Of a stretch of 64,000 bases of DNA, positions 52,521-62,316 are shown one piece after another (the stretch's first letter is position 1; each line of letters starts with the position of its first letter). The position numbers and the translations under genes are program-made. The stretch is from Lachnospiraceae bacterium MD335 (GTDB lineage: Bacteria > Bacillota > Clostridia > Lachnospirales > Lachnospiraceae): positions 1,004,850 through 1,068,849 of the forward strand of contig KE159628.1 in NCBI GenBank assembly GCA_000403335.2. The letters run 5' to 3'. The notes beneath the pieces were generated by a model. The model did no database searches, was not told where the DNA came from, and worked only from the letters and a program-made list of their open reading frames with translations.

Positions 52521-53351
52521 ATGCCGAGGGCACCAAGCGAACAAATGATTAAAGCTGAAAAGCTGTTTTATGATGGCTTAACTATGGTGGAAATTGCAAA
52601 GCAGTTAGGCATTTCCGATAGTACTGTCCGTAGTTGGAAAAATAGGTACGGATGGGGTGACAAGTCAAAAAAAAACAACTGCAACGTTGCGAAAAAAGAC
52701 GACAAGAAAACTGCAACGTTGCAGAAGAAAAAAAGAGGCGGTCAGCCTGGAAATCAAAATTCCAAGGGGGTGTCTAAAGGTAAGGGAAATCCAAATCCAA
52801 AGCCACCACCTGACATGACAAAGCATGGCGGATATGTTCCGGCATTTATGGATGCGTTGGATAAAGACGAACAGGAACTCGTATCAACGATTCCAAAAGA
52901 TACCGAAACACAGCTTATGGAGCAGATACAGCTTTTTTCCATTCGGGAGAGGAGGGTACTGAAAGCAATCAATAAATATAGGGAACAAAAGGGTGATGTT
53001 TCGGTTGCTGATGTTACTAGGTTTGAGGATAAGAGGGCTTTCAGGAATAAAGAGGAGGAGGATGAATACGACAGGCGTCAAAAGATAAAGGTTGACAAGG
53101 GAGACATCCTTCCGGGTAAGTCCTATAGTATACAGACACATACAACCAATAAGGATATGGTTATAGCAAGACTGGAGCAGGAGCTTTCAACCATTCAGGG
53201 CAAAAAGACAAAAGCAATAGAAGCCTTGGCAAAATACAGGATGGAAAAAGCAAAACTGGAAAGTGAAAGCGCCGGTAATGAGGCTGTTGATGATTGGATT
53301 GCGGCGGTTATTGAGGAAGACGAGGGAGATGATGTAAGCATTGATGAATAA
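52521..53351 (+). CDS. terS: Terminase small subunit
   Basis: ATG 52521 follows GAGGTGG; 276 residues. The N-terminal HTH (MVEIAKQLGISDSTVRSWKN, with RYGWGDK) and GGQPGNQNSKG linker are typical of Firmicute phage small terminases that recognise the packaging site; the C-terminal half is a helical oligomer region. It overlaps terL by 8 bases. There is a duplicated CTGCAACGTTGC in the linker-coding DNA. Confidence 0.82.
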   Translation: MPRAPSEQMIKAEKLFYDGLTMVEIAKQLGISDSTVRSWKNRYGWGDKSKKNNCNVAKKDDKKTATLQKKKRGGQPGNQNSKGVSKGKGNPNPKPPPDMTKHGGYVPAFMDALDKDEQELVSTIPKDTETQLMEQIQLFSIRERRVLKAINKYREQKGDVSVADVTRFEDKRAFRNKEEEDEYDRRQKIKVDKGDILPGKSYSIQTHTTNKDMVIARLEQELSTIQGKKTKAIEALAKYRMEKAKLESESAGNEAVDDWIAAVIEEDEGDDVSIDE

Positions 53352-54819
53352 GAACTCGCGAGCATTAAGGAAACAGTTCTTCAAAAAAAGAATTCCGGTA
53401 TATAGGAAAAACCCTGTCATATTCGCGAGGGAGGTACTATTATTTGAGCCGGATGAGTGGCAAAGGGCGGCACTGATGGATTTGGCGGAAAATCCGAAAG
53501 TGGCAATTAAATCCGGTCAGGGCGTCGGAAAAACAGGATTGGAAGCGGTGGCGCTGTTGTGGTTTCTGTGCTGCTTCCCGTATCCGAGGATTGTGGCAAC
53601 TGCACCGACCAAACAGCAGCTCCATGATGTGCTGTGGTCCGAAGTCAGTAAATGGATGAGCAGGTCTCCTTTGCTCTCAGAAATCCTTAAATGGACTAAG
53701 ACATATATCTACATGGTCGGCAATGAAAAGCGGTGGTTTGCGGTAGCGAGGACTGCCACAAAGCCGGAAAATATGCAGGGTTTCCACGAGGATAATATGC
53801 TTTTCATCGTTGACGAGGCTTCGGGCGTCGCTGATCCGATTATGGAGGCAATACTTGGTACGCTGTCCGGCGCAAACAACAAACTGCTTATGTGCGGAAA
53901 CCCGACAAAGACATCGGGAACATTTTATGACGCCTTCCATGCTGACAGGGCAATGTATAAATATCATACAGTGTCAGCTGCGGACAGTAAGCGCACCAAT
54001 AAGCAGAACATAGAAGCCCTTATCCGGAAATACGGGAGGGAAAGCAATGTGGTACTGGTCCGTGTGTTCGGGGAATTCCCGAATCAGGAAGACGATGTTT
54101 TTATTATGAGTTCCATTATTGACCAGTGCGGAAGCAAGATGTATGAATTGCCGGAAGACAGGGGTATGCCGTATATCATATTCGGCGTGGACGTCGCGCG
54201 GTTCGGTGATGACGAAAGTGTTATATACCGGAATGCCAAAGGAAAACTGAAGCTGGCGGTGCAGAGACGCGGACAGGATCTGATGGCAACTGTAGGGGAT
54301 ATTGTGGTCCAGTACAGGAAAGTGCTCAAGGAGTTTCCGGAATATAAAGGTCCTGTTTACGTCAATATTGATGATACGGGACTGGGCGGCGGGGTGACGG
54401 ACCGGCTCAGGGAAGTAAAGCGGGAGCAGAAGCTGCACCGTCTGTTTGTGATACCAATCAATGCTGCCGAACGGATTGATACGGATACCAAAGACGGTAA
54501 GGAGGCAGCAGAACATTATAATAACATAACGACGCACATGTGGGCAGTTTTGCGTGAGCTGCTGGAAAATAAGGACATTGAGATAGCGGATGATGCGGAT
54601 ACATTTGCGCAACTGTCCGTCAGAAAATATTTCATGGCATCAAACGGAAAACTGGAGCTTGAAAGCAAAAAAGAAATGAAAAAACGCGGCGTAAGCTCTC
54701 CTGACAGGGCGGACGCGGCGGCGCTTTCCGTCTATCTCGGAAAAATCAAGAAATATACCGGAAGCGCGCCAAGTCAGCATGCATTGGACAGACTTGGAAA
54801 ATCAAGCTATTGGAGGTGA
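53344..54819 (+). CDS. terL: Terminase large subunit
   Basis: The 491-residue packaging motor has Walker A SGQGVGKTG (57-65), Walker B MLFIVDE (152-158) and the nuclease acidic motif FGVDVARFGDD (D283), with SPDRADA near the end. These are the conserved ATPase and RNase H-like nuclease residues, so it should be functional. ATG 53344 overlaps the terS stop. Confidence 0.93.
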   Translation: MNKNSRALRKQFFKKRIPVYRKNPVIFAREVLLFEPDEWQRAALMDLAENPKVAIKSGQGVGKTGLEAVALLWFLCCFPYPRIVATAPTKQQLHDVLWSEVSKWMSRSPLLSEILKWTKTYIYMVGNEKRWFAVARTATKPENMQGFHEDNMLFIVDEASGVADPIMEAILGTLSGANNKLLMCGNPTKTSGTFYDAFHADRAMYKYHTVSAADSKRTNKQNIEALIRKYGRESNVVLVRVFGEFPNQEDDVFIMSSIIDQCGSKMYELPEDRGMPYIIFGVDVARFGDDESVIYRNAKGKLKLAVQRRGQDLMATVGDIVVQYRKVLKEFPEYKGPVYVNIDDTGLGGGVTDRLREVKREQKLHRLFVIPINAAERIDTDTKDGKEAAEHYNNITTHMWAVLRELLENKDIEIADDADTFAQLSVRKYFMASNGKLELESKKEMKKRGVSSPDRADAAALSVYLGKIKKYTGSAPSQHALDRLGKSSYWR

Positions 54820-54826
54820 TAAAGCG

Positions 54827-56281
54827 GTGGCGAAAAACAGGGAAATCGGGCGCATAGGGCAACGGCGCTATGGTGGAACAATTTATGAGGAATTTTTACA
54901 CGAGCTTCGCGGAAAGCGGGGGATAGAGGTCTACAGGGAGATGTCGGAAAACGATGATGTTGTAGGCGCCATTCTCTTTGCGATAGAGATGCTTATAAGG
55001 CAGTGTGACTGGAATGTCGAACCGGGAGGCGATACCGCAAAGGACCGGGAGGCGGCGGAGTTTGTGAAAAGCTGTATGGACGATATGCAGGACACATGGA
55101 TTGATACCATATCCGAAATACTGTCGTTCCTTACATACGGGTGGAGCTTTCACGAGATTGTATACAAACGGCGCATGGGAAACACAAAGGATCCGAAGAC
55201 TAAGAGCAAATATACCGATGGGCTGATTGGGTGGAAGAAGCTGCCGATAAGGGCACAGGAAACGCTTTACCGGTGGGAATATGATGAGGAGGACAACCTG
55301 CTTGGAATGACGCAGCAGCCGCCCCCGTATTTCTGTACATATACAATACCGATGGAAAAGGCGCTGCTGTTCCGTACAAAAAGCAGGAAAGGCAATCCGG
55401 AGGGCAGAAGCATACTGAGGAATGCATACCGTTCATGGTACTTTAAGCGCAGGATACAGGAGATTGAGGGCATCGGCATTGAGCGGGATTTGGCGGGACT
55501 ACCTGTCATACATGGACCTGATGGTTTTGACCTGTGGGACGAAACCAATCCTGACAATGTGGAAACGAGAAAAGCATTGGAAGACATGGTCAGGAGCATA
55601 CGCCGTGATGAAATGGAGGGGGTTGTCCTTCCGGCAGGTTATACCCTTGAGCTGCTTAGTTCAGGAGGGAGAAGGCAGTTTGACACGAATGCAATCATAA
55701 ACCGCTATGATACACGGATTGCGATGACGGTACTGGCGGATTTTATTTTTTTGGGACATGATAAAACAGGCAGCTGGGCACTCAGCTCTGATAAAACGGA
55801 GCTGTTTGCAGTGGCGATCGGTGCATTCCTTGACATTATCTGCGAGACCCTCAACAGTCAGGGGATTCCGGCGCTGATTGACATTAATGGACAGCATTTT
55901 GCAGGCATTACGGAATATCCCAAAATGACACATGGAGATATAGAGGATGCCGACATAACAAAGGTTGCGTCGTTCATATGTGACATGACGGGAATCGGCG
56001 TTCTGATACCGGATGACGGTCTTGAGGATTATGTCCGTCGGGTGGGACATCTGCCGGAAAGAACTTACGGAAACACGGAAATCGACAGTATAAGGCAGAA
56101 GCAGCAGGAGCAGAACCAGCCGCCGGAGTCTGAAACGGTGGCTGGCAGCAAAACGGGTAAGGGAGATGATGAAATACCTGATGAAATTATGAAGAAGGCA
56201 GGAAAACGGCTGGGAAGGGGCGATTCTGATGGCAATACGTATCATACCGCCAAAGCGGGTAAAGAAGGCAAAGAGCCGTAA
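54827..56281 (+). CDS. Portal protein (DUF935/Mu gp29-like)
   Basis: GTG 54827 is preceded by GGAGGTGAT, 484 residues. VYREMSENDDVVGAILFAIE, FLTYGWSFHEIVYKRR and MTVLADFIFLGHDKTGSWAL are typical of the gp29-like portals that form the ring for DNA entry. It follows terL directly and overlaps the MuF gene by 53 bases. Confidence 0.87.
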   Translation: MAKNREIGRIGQRRYGGTIYEEFLHELRGKRGIEVYREMSENDDVVGAILFAIEMLIRQCDWNVEPGGDTAKDREAAEFVKSCMDDMQDTWIDTISEILSFLTYGWSFHEIVYKRRMGNTKDPKTKSKYTDGLIGWKKLPIRAQETLYRWEYDEEDNLLGMTQQPPPYFCTYTIPMEKALLFRTKSRKGNPEGRSILRNAYRSWYFKRRIQEIEGIGIERDLAGLPVIHGPDGFDLWDETNPDNVETRKALEDMVRSIRRDEMEGVVLPAGYTLELLSSGGRRQFDTNAIINRYDTRIAMTVLADFIFLGHDKTGSWALSSDKTELFAVAIGAFLDIICETLNSQGIPALIDINGQHFAGITEYPKMTHGDIEDADITKVASFICDMTGIGVLIPDDGLEDYVRRVGHLPERTYGNTEIDSIRQKQQEQNQPPESETVAGSKTGKGDDEIPDEIMKKAGKRLGRGDSDGNTYHTAKAGKEGKEP

Positions 56282-57707
56282 CGGTCAGGAAGTCCTGCGC
56301 AGGCTTGGGGAATACCTTGAAAATGAATCTGATGAACCGGTGAAACTTCTGTGCGGGTTTTGGGAAGACCAGCAGAACGTCATTACATATCAGGAACTGC
56401 GCTCGGCTGTAATGGCGGGATACCTGAGCCTGGAAACACTGCAGCTGTGGCAGCAGGATTATTCGGTGCTGGTGGCAGGCAGGCTTAAAAGTATGTGGAC
56501 GGCTGCGGCTGCGGCAGGTCCGTCAGGGCAGCCAGTACTTGACAATGTTTCCTTTAAATTTGATACGCAGGCGCCGGGAATACTGAACTGGATTGAGCAG
56601 AGGGGTGCGGAATTTGTCACGGCAAGCACGCAGGAGCAGAAAGATGCCATTGCGGCGCTCCTTACAAATAAAATGAGGGAAAAACACACGGTTGATGAAC
56701 TCTCAAGGCTTATCCGTCCCTGCATCGGTCTCACGGAGAGGGACGCTAAGGCAGTTGCGCGGTTTTATGACAATATTGTTGATACAATGAAAAAAGAACA
56801 CCCGCGGATGAAGCCCGAAAATATCAGGCAGAAAGCGCTTGATGCATCGGGAAAGTATGCCGAAAAAAAACACAGGGCGCGCGCCATGACGATTGCACAG
56901 ACCGAAAGCGCATTTGCATATAACAGGGGGGCGGATGAAGGTGTAAGACAGGCGCAGGATCAGGGACTTCTCGGGAAAACAATAAAAAGGTGGAGCACTT
57001 CGGGAGATGATGGGGTATGTGATCAATGTGCGTCTTTGGAAGGTGTCGAGGTTGAAATGGATGCAGATTTCAATATTAAGGGACGTATCATATTTCAAGG
57101 TCAGCATATGCTGCCACCGGCGCATCCGCGGTGTGCATGTGCGGTTGAATACATAGAAATAGAACCTCCGAAAATGCCCCAAAGTGAACAGATGTATCAG
57201 GATAATGCAGACGGAAGCAGTTTTGATGATTCCGTGGACGCAGAGTATATCGGTTCCGTTAATCCGGAAAAATCATCCGAAGCAACCGTTTATTATGGTA
57301 ATGAGATACGGGTAATGGAAACGGAGAACGCCGTGATCATTGATAAAAACGGAAACGTTTATCATGCGGAAGGAGGTAAAACGTCTGTCTGCTTTAAAGG
57401 AATAGATTTGGAAGGCGCGTATATTGTGCATAATCATCCGGATAAAAACGGGATCGTTTCATTTGGCGAGGATGATTTTGTGTTCATGAAGGAAAACAGT
57501 AATATTGCAGAACTGCAGGCAGTCAATAATTTTTATACATACAGTGCGGTTCCGCTGGCTAAAATCAAGGAAATATCGTATAATGAAATATACAGGGAAG
57601 CCCTCATAAGGGGCTTTGAAACGGGTGAGGATGATTTGCAGCATTTGGCGATGACGGTACTGGCGGAGAAAGGCGGTGTTGTGTATGGGAGAACTCCATT
57701 TAAGTGA
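56229..57707 (+). CDS. MuF-type head morphogenesis protein with HNHP-containing C-terminal extension
   Basis: The 492-residue protein has the SPP1 gp7/MuF domain with AMTIAQTESAFAYNRGADEG, DGVCDQCASLEGVEV and PPAHPRCACAVEY at about 215-310. After a linker, residues about 335-492 form an extra domain with VIIDKNGNVYHAEG and GAYIVHNHPDKNG-IVSFGED (H401-N-H403-P). Temperate-phage MuF proteins carrying toxin domains have been described (polymorphic toxins of temperate phages). The HNHP-x-S-F-x-ED pattern recalls JAB-type metalloproteases or toxin-linked domains. Whether it is toxic is inferred. GGAAGGGG precedes the ATG. Confidence 0.75.
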   Translation: MAIRIIPPKRVKKAKSRNGQEVLRRLGEYLENESDEPVKLLCGFWEDQQNVITYQELRSAVMAGYLSLETLQLWQQDYSVLVAGRLKSMWTAAAAAGPSGQPVLDNVSFKFDTQAPGILNWIEQRGAEFVTASTQEQKDAIAALLTNKMREKHTVDELSRLIRPCIGLTERDAKAVARFYDNIVDTMKKEHPRMKPENIRQKALDASGKYAEKKHRARAMTIAQTESAFAYNRGADEGVRQAQDQGLLGKTIKRWSTSGDDGVCDQCASLEGVEVEMDADFNIKGRIIFQGQHMLPPAHPRCACAVEYIEIEPPKMPQSEQMYQDNADGSSFDDSVDAEYIGSVNPEKSSEATVYYGNEIRVMETENAVIIDKNGNVYHAEGGKTSVCFKGIDLEGAYIVHNHPDKNGIVSFGEDDFVFMKENSNIAELQAVNNFYTYSAVPLAKIKEISYNEIYREALIRGFETGEDDLQHLAMTVLAEKGGVVYGRTPFK

Positions 57708-58347
57708 AGCGGATCAGCTTGAATACGACTGTATTCTGAATGAATGGATGCAGAAGGTAAAGGAAATACCAGCATATGAACAGCGGAATCCCGGCAGGGC
57801 GCAGGGTACATATGTGCTTGACGGAGGCAGCAACGGACCGTATTCGGAGCTTGAAAAGATATACCGCCCAAAACTGGATGCAATAAAGGCAAGAGGGAGG
57901 AAGGGGAAGATGAAAAAATTCTCTGAACTGATTGAAAAGAGGGACGATGTCCTAAAGGGACGTTTCAAAATAACAAAATCCGATGATGACAGGCGTCTTG
58001 CTTTTGGGTGGGCAAGCGTTTCCATGCGTGTGGACGGCGAGCTGATTGAAGACTGGCAGAAAGACATCGTGGAGCCGGAGGAATTGGAAAACGCAGCCTA
58101 TGAATTTGTGGAGCTGTACCGGGAAGGCGGTGAGATGCACGAGCGGGGCGGCGTTGCCGTACTGATTGAAAGCGTCGTGTTTACGGAAGAGAAAATGCAG
58201 GCTATGGGCATACCGGCGGGACTGCTTCCGGTCGGATGGTGGATTGGTTTCAAGGTTCTTGATGAAGACGTTTGGGAAAAGGTCAAAAACGGTACTTATC
58301 AGATGTTTTCAATTGAAGGTGAAGCCGAAAGGGTAACGGTAGTTTGA
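57685..58347 (+). CDS. XkdF-like prohead protease with N-terminal extension
   Basis: The main part is an XkdF-like putative serine protease (RLAFGWASVSMRVDGELIED, EMHERGGVAVLIESVVFTEE, WWIGFKVLDEDVWEKVKNGT). Two starts compete: ATG 57685 (220 residues, overlapping the toxin-like tail of MuF) and ATG 57910, preceded by GGGAGGAAGGGG. The first 75 residues (LEYDCILNEWMQKVKEIPAY) are unrelated to XkdF and could be a translated extension or a small separate product next to the toxin domain. The protease would mature the capsid. Confidence 0.78.
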   Translation: MGELHLSEADQLEYDCILNEWMQKVKEIPAYEQRNPGRAQGTYVLDGGSNGPYSELEKIYRPKLDAIKARGRKGKMKKFSELIEKRDDVLKGRFKITKSDDDRRLAFGWASVSMRVDGELIEDWQKDIVEPEELENAAYEFVELYREGGEMHERGGVAVLIESVVFTEEKMQAMGIPAGLLPVGWWIGFKVLDEDVWEKVKNGTYQMFSIEGEAERVTVV

Positions 58348-58382
58348 GAATGATGTAAATAAATACGGTAAATGATATGACA

Positions 58383-58407
58383 GGCATCCGGAAACGGGTG
58401 CCTTTTG
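58383..58407 (+). terminator. Intra-operon terminator before the scaffold gene
   Basis: GGCATCCG-GAAA-CGGGTGCC forms an 8-bp stem with one wobble pair and a GAAA loop, followed by TTTTGTATTG. It may reduce expression between protease and capsid genes. Confidence 0.7.
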
Positions 58408-58444
58408 TATTGTTATAAAATTTTAAGGAAAGGAGACGGAAGAA

Positions 58445-59713
58445 TTGGCAACAAAACTGAAAAACCTTGCTGTAAGAAAAGTGGATTTTGTGGATGAGGG
58501 TGCAAATCCAGACGCGGACATCAAACTGTTTAAAAGAAAAGACCCAAACGGCGTTGGTGTGCAGTCCGGAGACGGGAATCGTTCGGGAAACGTGCTGAAA
58601 AAGCTTTTTGGATTTATTGGAAAGGCAGCAGGCATGGATCAGGGCGAAATTGACAGCGTGATGGAAGAAATACAGAAAGGCGATTCCATGAGTTTCAATG
58701 AGAAAATCAACGAAGTAAGAAACAGGAACATCGTTGATGAGATGTGGGACATCTGTTACGCGCTGCAGTCGTCCCTCTGTTCCATCCTGAATGATGAGGA
58801 ACTGGACAGTGCAGGTATGGCGGCGGCAATGCAGGAGAGCCTTGACGAATTTTACGCGGTGGTAAAAGAGTCCATTGCAAAATGGTCCAACGGAAAGGCG
58901 GCGAGCATTGTAAGCAAGGGAGGTGAGGTATCGGAAACGGAACTGGAGGTTATGAAATCAGCGGTGCAAAAGCTGAATGAAATAATCAAAAAAGCAGATT
59001 CCGGTACTCACCCAATGGAGAAATCCAAAGAAAACGGACCAAACAACAATAACCTGAAAGGAGAAGAGGAAAAAATGGGACTGAAAATTGACAAGAGCAG
59101 AATGTCAGAAGAAGAGAGAGCTTTTTATGAAAGTATTGAAAAGCGTTACGGAACAGAGGAGGATGCGGCGCCGTCTGCCGGAAGCGAACAACAGGCATCC
59201 GTGAACGATACGGTATCTGATACGCCGACGGTAACAAAATCTGTCACTGCGGCAGCATATAATGCGCCGGTACTGCAGGAGGATGCGGACAGTATTTACA
59301 AAGGTCTGCATCCGGTGGTGAAAGCGGAGCTGGAGAGCTTAAAGAAGTTCAGGGAGGATTCGGAAGCCAAAGAGCTTGCCGAAGTTGCCAAAAAATACGC
59401 TATCATCGGCAAAAAGGAAGAGGAGCTTGTGCCGCTACTTAAAAATCTTAAAGCGGCAGGGGGAACAGCATACAATGACATGATTGCCGTGCTTGATCAG
59501 GCAGTGGATACCGTCGAGAAGTCAGGCGCGTTTTCCGAAATTGGAAAATCGGGACACGGCGGCATCGAAAACTCGGCGGAAGCAAAAGTAAGCAGTATTG
59601 CAAAGAAATACATGGAGGAAAATCCTGTGTTGAGCTATCAGGAGGCGGTAGCAAAAGCTTGGGAGAACAATCCGGATCTTATGGATGAGTATGATGAGCA
59701 GGAAGGATTTTAG
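58445..59713 (+). CDS. Scaffold-type phage head protein
   Basis: TTG 58445 after AAAGGAG gives 422 residues. It begins LKNLAVRKVDFVDEGANPDA, is acidic and helical (KAELESLKKFREDSEAKELA, LVPLLKNLKAAGGTAY), and sits before the decoration and capsid genes, which fits a scaffold. An internal ATG at 59074 (MGLKIDKSRM) preceded by GGAGAAG could give a shorter scaffold form, as in some phages. Confidence 0.75.
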   Translation: MATKLKNLAVRKVDFVDEGANPDADIKLFKRKDPNGVGVQSGDGNRSGNVLKKLFGFIGKAAGMDQGEIDSVMEEIQKGDSMSFNEKINEVRNRNIVDEMWDICYALQSSLCSILNDEELDSAGMAAAMQESLDEFYAVVKESIAKWSNGKAASIVSKGGEVSETELEVMKSAVQKLNEIIKKADSGTHPMEKSKENGPNNNNLKGEEEKMGLKIDKSRMSEEERAFYESIEKRYGTEEDAAPSAGSEQQASVNDTVSDTPTVTKSVTAAAYNAPVLQEDADSIYKGLHPVVKAELESLKKFREDSEAKELAEVAKKYAIIGKKEEELVPLLKNLKAAGGTAYNDMIAVLDQAVDTVEKSGAFSEIGKSGHGGIENSAEAKVSSIAKKYMEENPVLSYQEAVAKAWENNPDLMDEYDEQEGF

Positions 59714-59732
59714 GGAAGGGGGTAAGGACATT

Positions 59733-60173
59733 ATGGCGAACAGGAATTTTAATGGGGTACAGATTAACCAAAGCGTTACGATTGTGGAACAGGCGGGTGA
59801 AAAGATTGGGGACTGCCGCAACAGGCTTATGGCTTATGATACCAACGGAAACGTAGTGTTGGCTGCGGACGGCACAAAACCGATTGTGGGCATTGCACTG
59901 ATTGAATCCGGGCTTAACGATATTTCGGGAAGGGATTCAGGCATGGTCGAGGCGGGCGGCGATGTTGACATTCAGATTAAGGATATCGGCTATGTACTTG
60001 CAGGCGCGGAAATTTCCAAAGGCGCGGAGATTACGGCATGTGAGGGCGGTTTTGCGACACCTGCGCAGGCAGGGAATTATGTGGCAGGCATTGCGCTTGC
60101 GTCGGCAGAGGAAAATGATTACTGCAGGGTACAGATTGCCAAGTACCAAAAGGGCAGTGCCGCATCAAAATAA
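59733..60173 (+). CDS. Capsid decoration (DUF2190-like) protein
   Basis: ATG 59733 follows AAGGGGG; 146 residues. The small beta-rich protein (NVVLAADGTKPIVGIALIES, GGDVDIQIKDIGYVLAGAEI) precedes the capsid gene and resembles capsid cement proteins of the DUF2190 type. It would stabilise the head. Confidence 0.7.
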   Translation: MANRNFNGVQINQSVTIVEQAGEKIGDCRNRLMAYDTNGNVVLAADGTKPIVGIALIESGLNDISGRDSGMVEAGGDVDIQIKDIGYVLAGAEISKGAEITACEGGFATPAQAGNYVAGIALASAEENDYCRVQIAKYQKGSAASK

Positions 60174-60190
60174 AAAGGAGGATGGAACAG

Positions 60191-61216
60191 ATGAAAAGAA
60201 CGGCAGCAAGCATTAAGGCAGACATTGCAAAAGGAGCATTCAGACCGCATACGGCGTTATCGAACGTAGCGTTGGCATATTATCAGAGCGACGCGAAGGC
60301 GTTTGCAAAGACGATTTTTCCGACATGTCCGGTAAACCTGTCGTCTGACAATTATTACGTTTTTGACAAGGAGGATTTACTGCGTGACAACTGGCGCAGG
60401 AAGCCTGCTTATGGAAAAGTCGATCCGGCAGTGCTGTCAGAGCATACGGAGAGCTACGCATGTCAGGTGGATCAGATGATTATGGGTGTTGACCGCATCA
60501 GACAGACAGACCTGACGCGCAGACAGGGACCAGCATCAAGGGATCCGAGGATACAGCGGACAAGGACCATGGCGGGGCAGGCGAGCATCCATCAGGATGT
60601 GCTGTTTGCAAAGCACTTTTTTAAGTCAGGGGTATGGGGACATGAGGAAAAAGGCGTGGATTCCACGACACCGACAACGGGGCAGTTTATCAAGTTCTCG
60701 AACGGAAATTCCGATCCTGTTGCGTTCATTGATGACAGAAAAACCGTCATGGAGGAGAACACGGGCAGGATGCCGAACAGGATTGCAATCGGCGTGAACG
60801 TATTCAATGCGTTAAAGAAGCACCCTGCAATCCTTGAACGGGTAAAATACGGCGGCTCGACAGCCAATCCGGCAACCGTTACGGAAAACGTGCTTGCACA
60901 GTTGTTCGGTATTGAACGACTGACCGTGCAGCGTTCCATTATGAATACGGCGGAGCTTGGGCAGGCTGCAAATATGAAGTATATCGGCGATCCGAATGGC
61001 TTTCTGCTTGCCTATGCAACGGATACACCCTCCATTGAAGAGCCTTCAGCAGGCTACATTTTTACTTGGGATATGCTTGGTGACGGCAATATTATGCCTA
61101 TCCTAAATTACGACGGGGAACCGGGAACGCATTCCGAGTTTGTTGAAGGTCTTATGGCAACCGACATGAAGAAAACGGCGGATGATTTGGCAATGTATTT
61201 CTGCGAAGCCGTGTAA
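60191..61216 (+). CDS. Major capsid protein
   Basis: GGAGG lies 10 bases before ATG 60191 (341 residues). The protein contains LSNVALAYYQSDAKAFAKTI, NRIAIGVNVFNALKKHPAIL and the end MATDMKKTADDLAMYFCEAV, typical of HK97-fold capsid proteins of the gpE/coat class. Its position after scaffold and decoration genes confirms the role. Confidence 0.88.
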   Translation: MKRTAASIKADIAKGAFRPHTALSNVALAYYQSDAKAFAKTIFPTCPVNLSSDNYYVFDKEDLLRDNWRRKPAYGKVDPAVLSEHTESYACQVDQMIMGVDRIRQTDLTRRQGPASRDPRIQRTRTMAGQASIHQDVLFAKHFFKSGVWGHEEKGVDSTTPTTGQFIKFSNGNSDPVAFIDDRKTVMEENTGRMPNRIAIGVNVFNALKKHPAILERVKYGGSTANPATVTENVLAQLFGIERLTVQRSIMNTAELGQAANMKYIGDPNGFLLAYATDTPSIEEPSAGYIFTWDMLGDGNIMPILNYDGEPGTHSEFVEGLMATDMKKTADDLAMYFCEAV

Positions 61217-61228
61217 GGGGGGATTCTG

Positions 61229-61906
61229 ATGATGCTGATTGCAAAGAAACCGTGCAGCTTCGGGGGACGGCAGTTTTTCATAGATGATGAGATACCAGCA
61301 GAGCTGGTCGCTGATCCGACGACACAGGTACGGTTTGGGATACTTGCTGTTATCAATACGGATGATAATGCAGAGGGCATGAAAGACGGAAAGGCGCACG
61401 ATGAATATTCAGGCGTTTTTTACACGCAGGAGGAAGTTGATGTCATGGTATCCGAGGCTGTTGCGGCAGCAGTTTCGGAAATGGAGCAGAAACAGGAAGA
61501 ACTGCAGCGGTCAATTGTGTTGTTGCAACAAACCAATCCGGAAATGTGTGATGGCATTATCACAATTGATATTAATGGAACATCTGACGGGGAAAATGAG
61601 CAGATGACCCCAGTTTTCGCAACACGGGAGGATGTTCAAAAAGTATTTGAGATAATGCAAATGAACGCCGATGAGGGTGTAAAAGTTGTTACGCATGTCA
61701 TGAGTGAGAATGTGCTGATACTGCTGCACGCAGTGGACGGTCGGAAAACAATCAAGGATGCAGTAAAAAAACGCGCAGATATTCTGTTTATGTTTGATGA
61801 AAAGGCTGTTGTTCAGGCTGTATTCACAGACGTTAATACAGCCACAATCAGTAATGCAACCGTGGAAGTTAATGCAGCCGCCAATATGGAGGGAGCTGAT
61901 GCTTAA
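61229..61906 (+). CDS. Hypothetical head-tail region protein
   Basis: The 225-residue protein begins with a small conserved module (KKPCSFGGRQFFIDDEIPAE) seen after capsid genes, then a coiled segment (AAAVSEMEQKQEELQRSIVL) and a distinct C-terminal part. Its role is unknown, probably a head accessory. It shares TAATG with the next gene. Confidence 0.6.
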   Translation: MMLIAKKPCSFGGRQFFIDDEIPAELVADPTTQVRFGILAVINTDDNAEGMKDGKAHDEYSGVFYTQEEVDVMVSEAVAAAVSEMEQKQEELQRSIVLLQQTNPEMCDGIITIDINGTSDGENEQMTPVFATREDVQKVFEIMQMNADEGVKVVTHVMSENVLILLHAVDGRKTIKDAVKKRADILFMFDEKAVVQAVFTDVNTATISNATVEVNAAANMEGADA

Positions 61907-62316
61907 TGGCAAGAACATATACGTACGAACCCGAAAAAATTATTGAACTGGGTAAGGACCGTATGCGTTTTGAACTCGGTGACGTAATGGTGGAAGGAGG
62001 TTCTGATACAACGGCGTTGACAGACGAAGAGATACAGGCGGCAATTGATGCACATCCAAACAAATGGAAAAGAGCAAAGCTTTTGCTGCTTGAAAGTCTG
62101 TGCCGCCGTTTTGCTTATGAGGTTGACACGAAGACGGGTCCGCTGTCATTGAATATGCAGGAACGGGCTAAAATGTGGCGTACGGATTACGATAAACTGA
62201 AAAAGGAAGTGTCTGCAGAGTCGTGCAGAGTTCCGAGGTTTGGAGATGGAGCGCCGCAAAAGCCGCCGTATTTTTATGCGGGAATGCAGCGTAATGAAAG
62301 GGCGGGACAGGAATGA
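61906..62316 (+). CDS. Head-tail adaptor
   Basis: The 136-residue protein (LTDEEIQAAIDAHPNKWKRA, KLLLLESLCRRFAYEVDTKT, MWRTDYDKLKKEVSAES) has the helical pattern of gp6/gp15-like adaptors that bind the portal. Position in the connector cluster agrees. Confidence 0.7.
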   Translation: MARTYTYEPEKIIELGKDRMRFELGDVMVEGGSDTTALTDEEIQAAIDAHPNKWKRAKLLLLESLCRRFAYEVDTKTGPLSLNMQERAKMWRTDYDKLKKEVSAESCRVPRFGDGAPQKPPYFYAGMQRNERAGQE

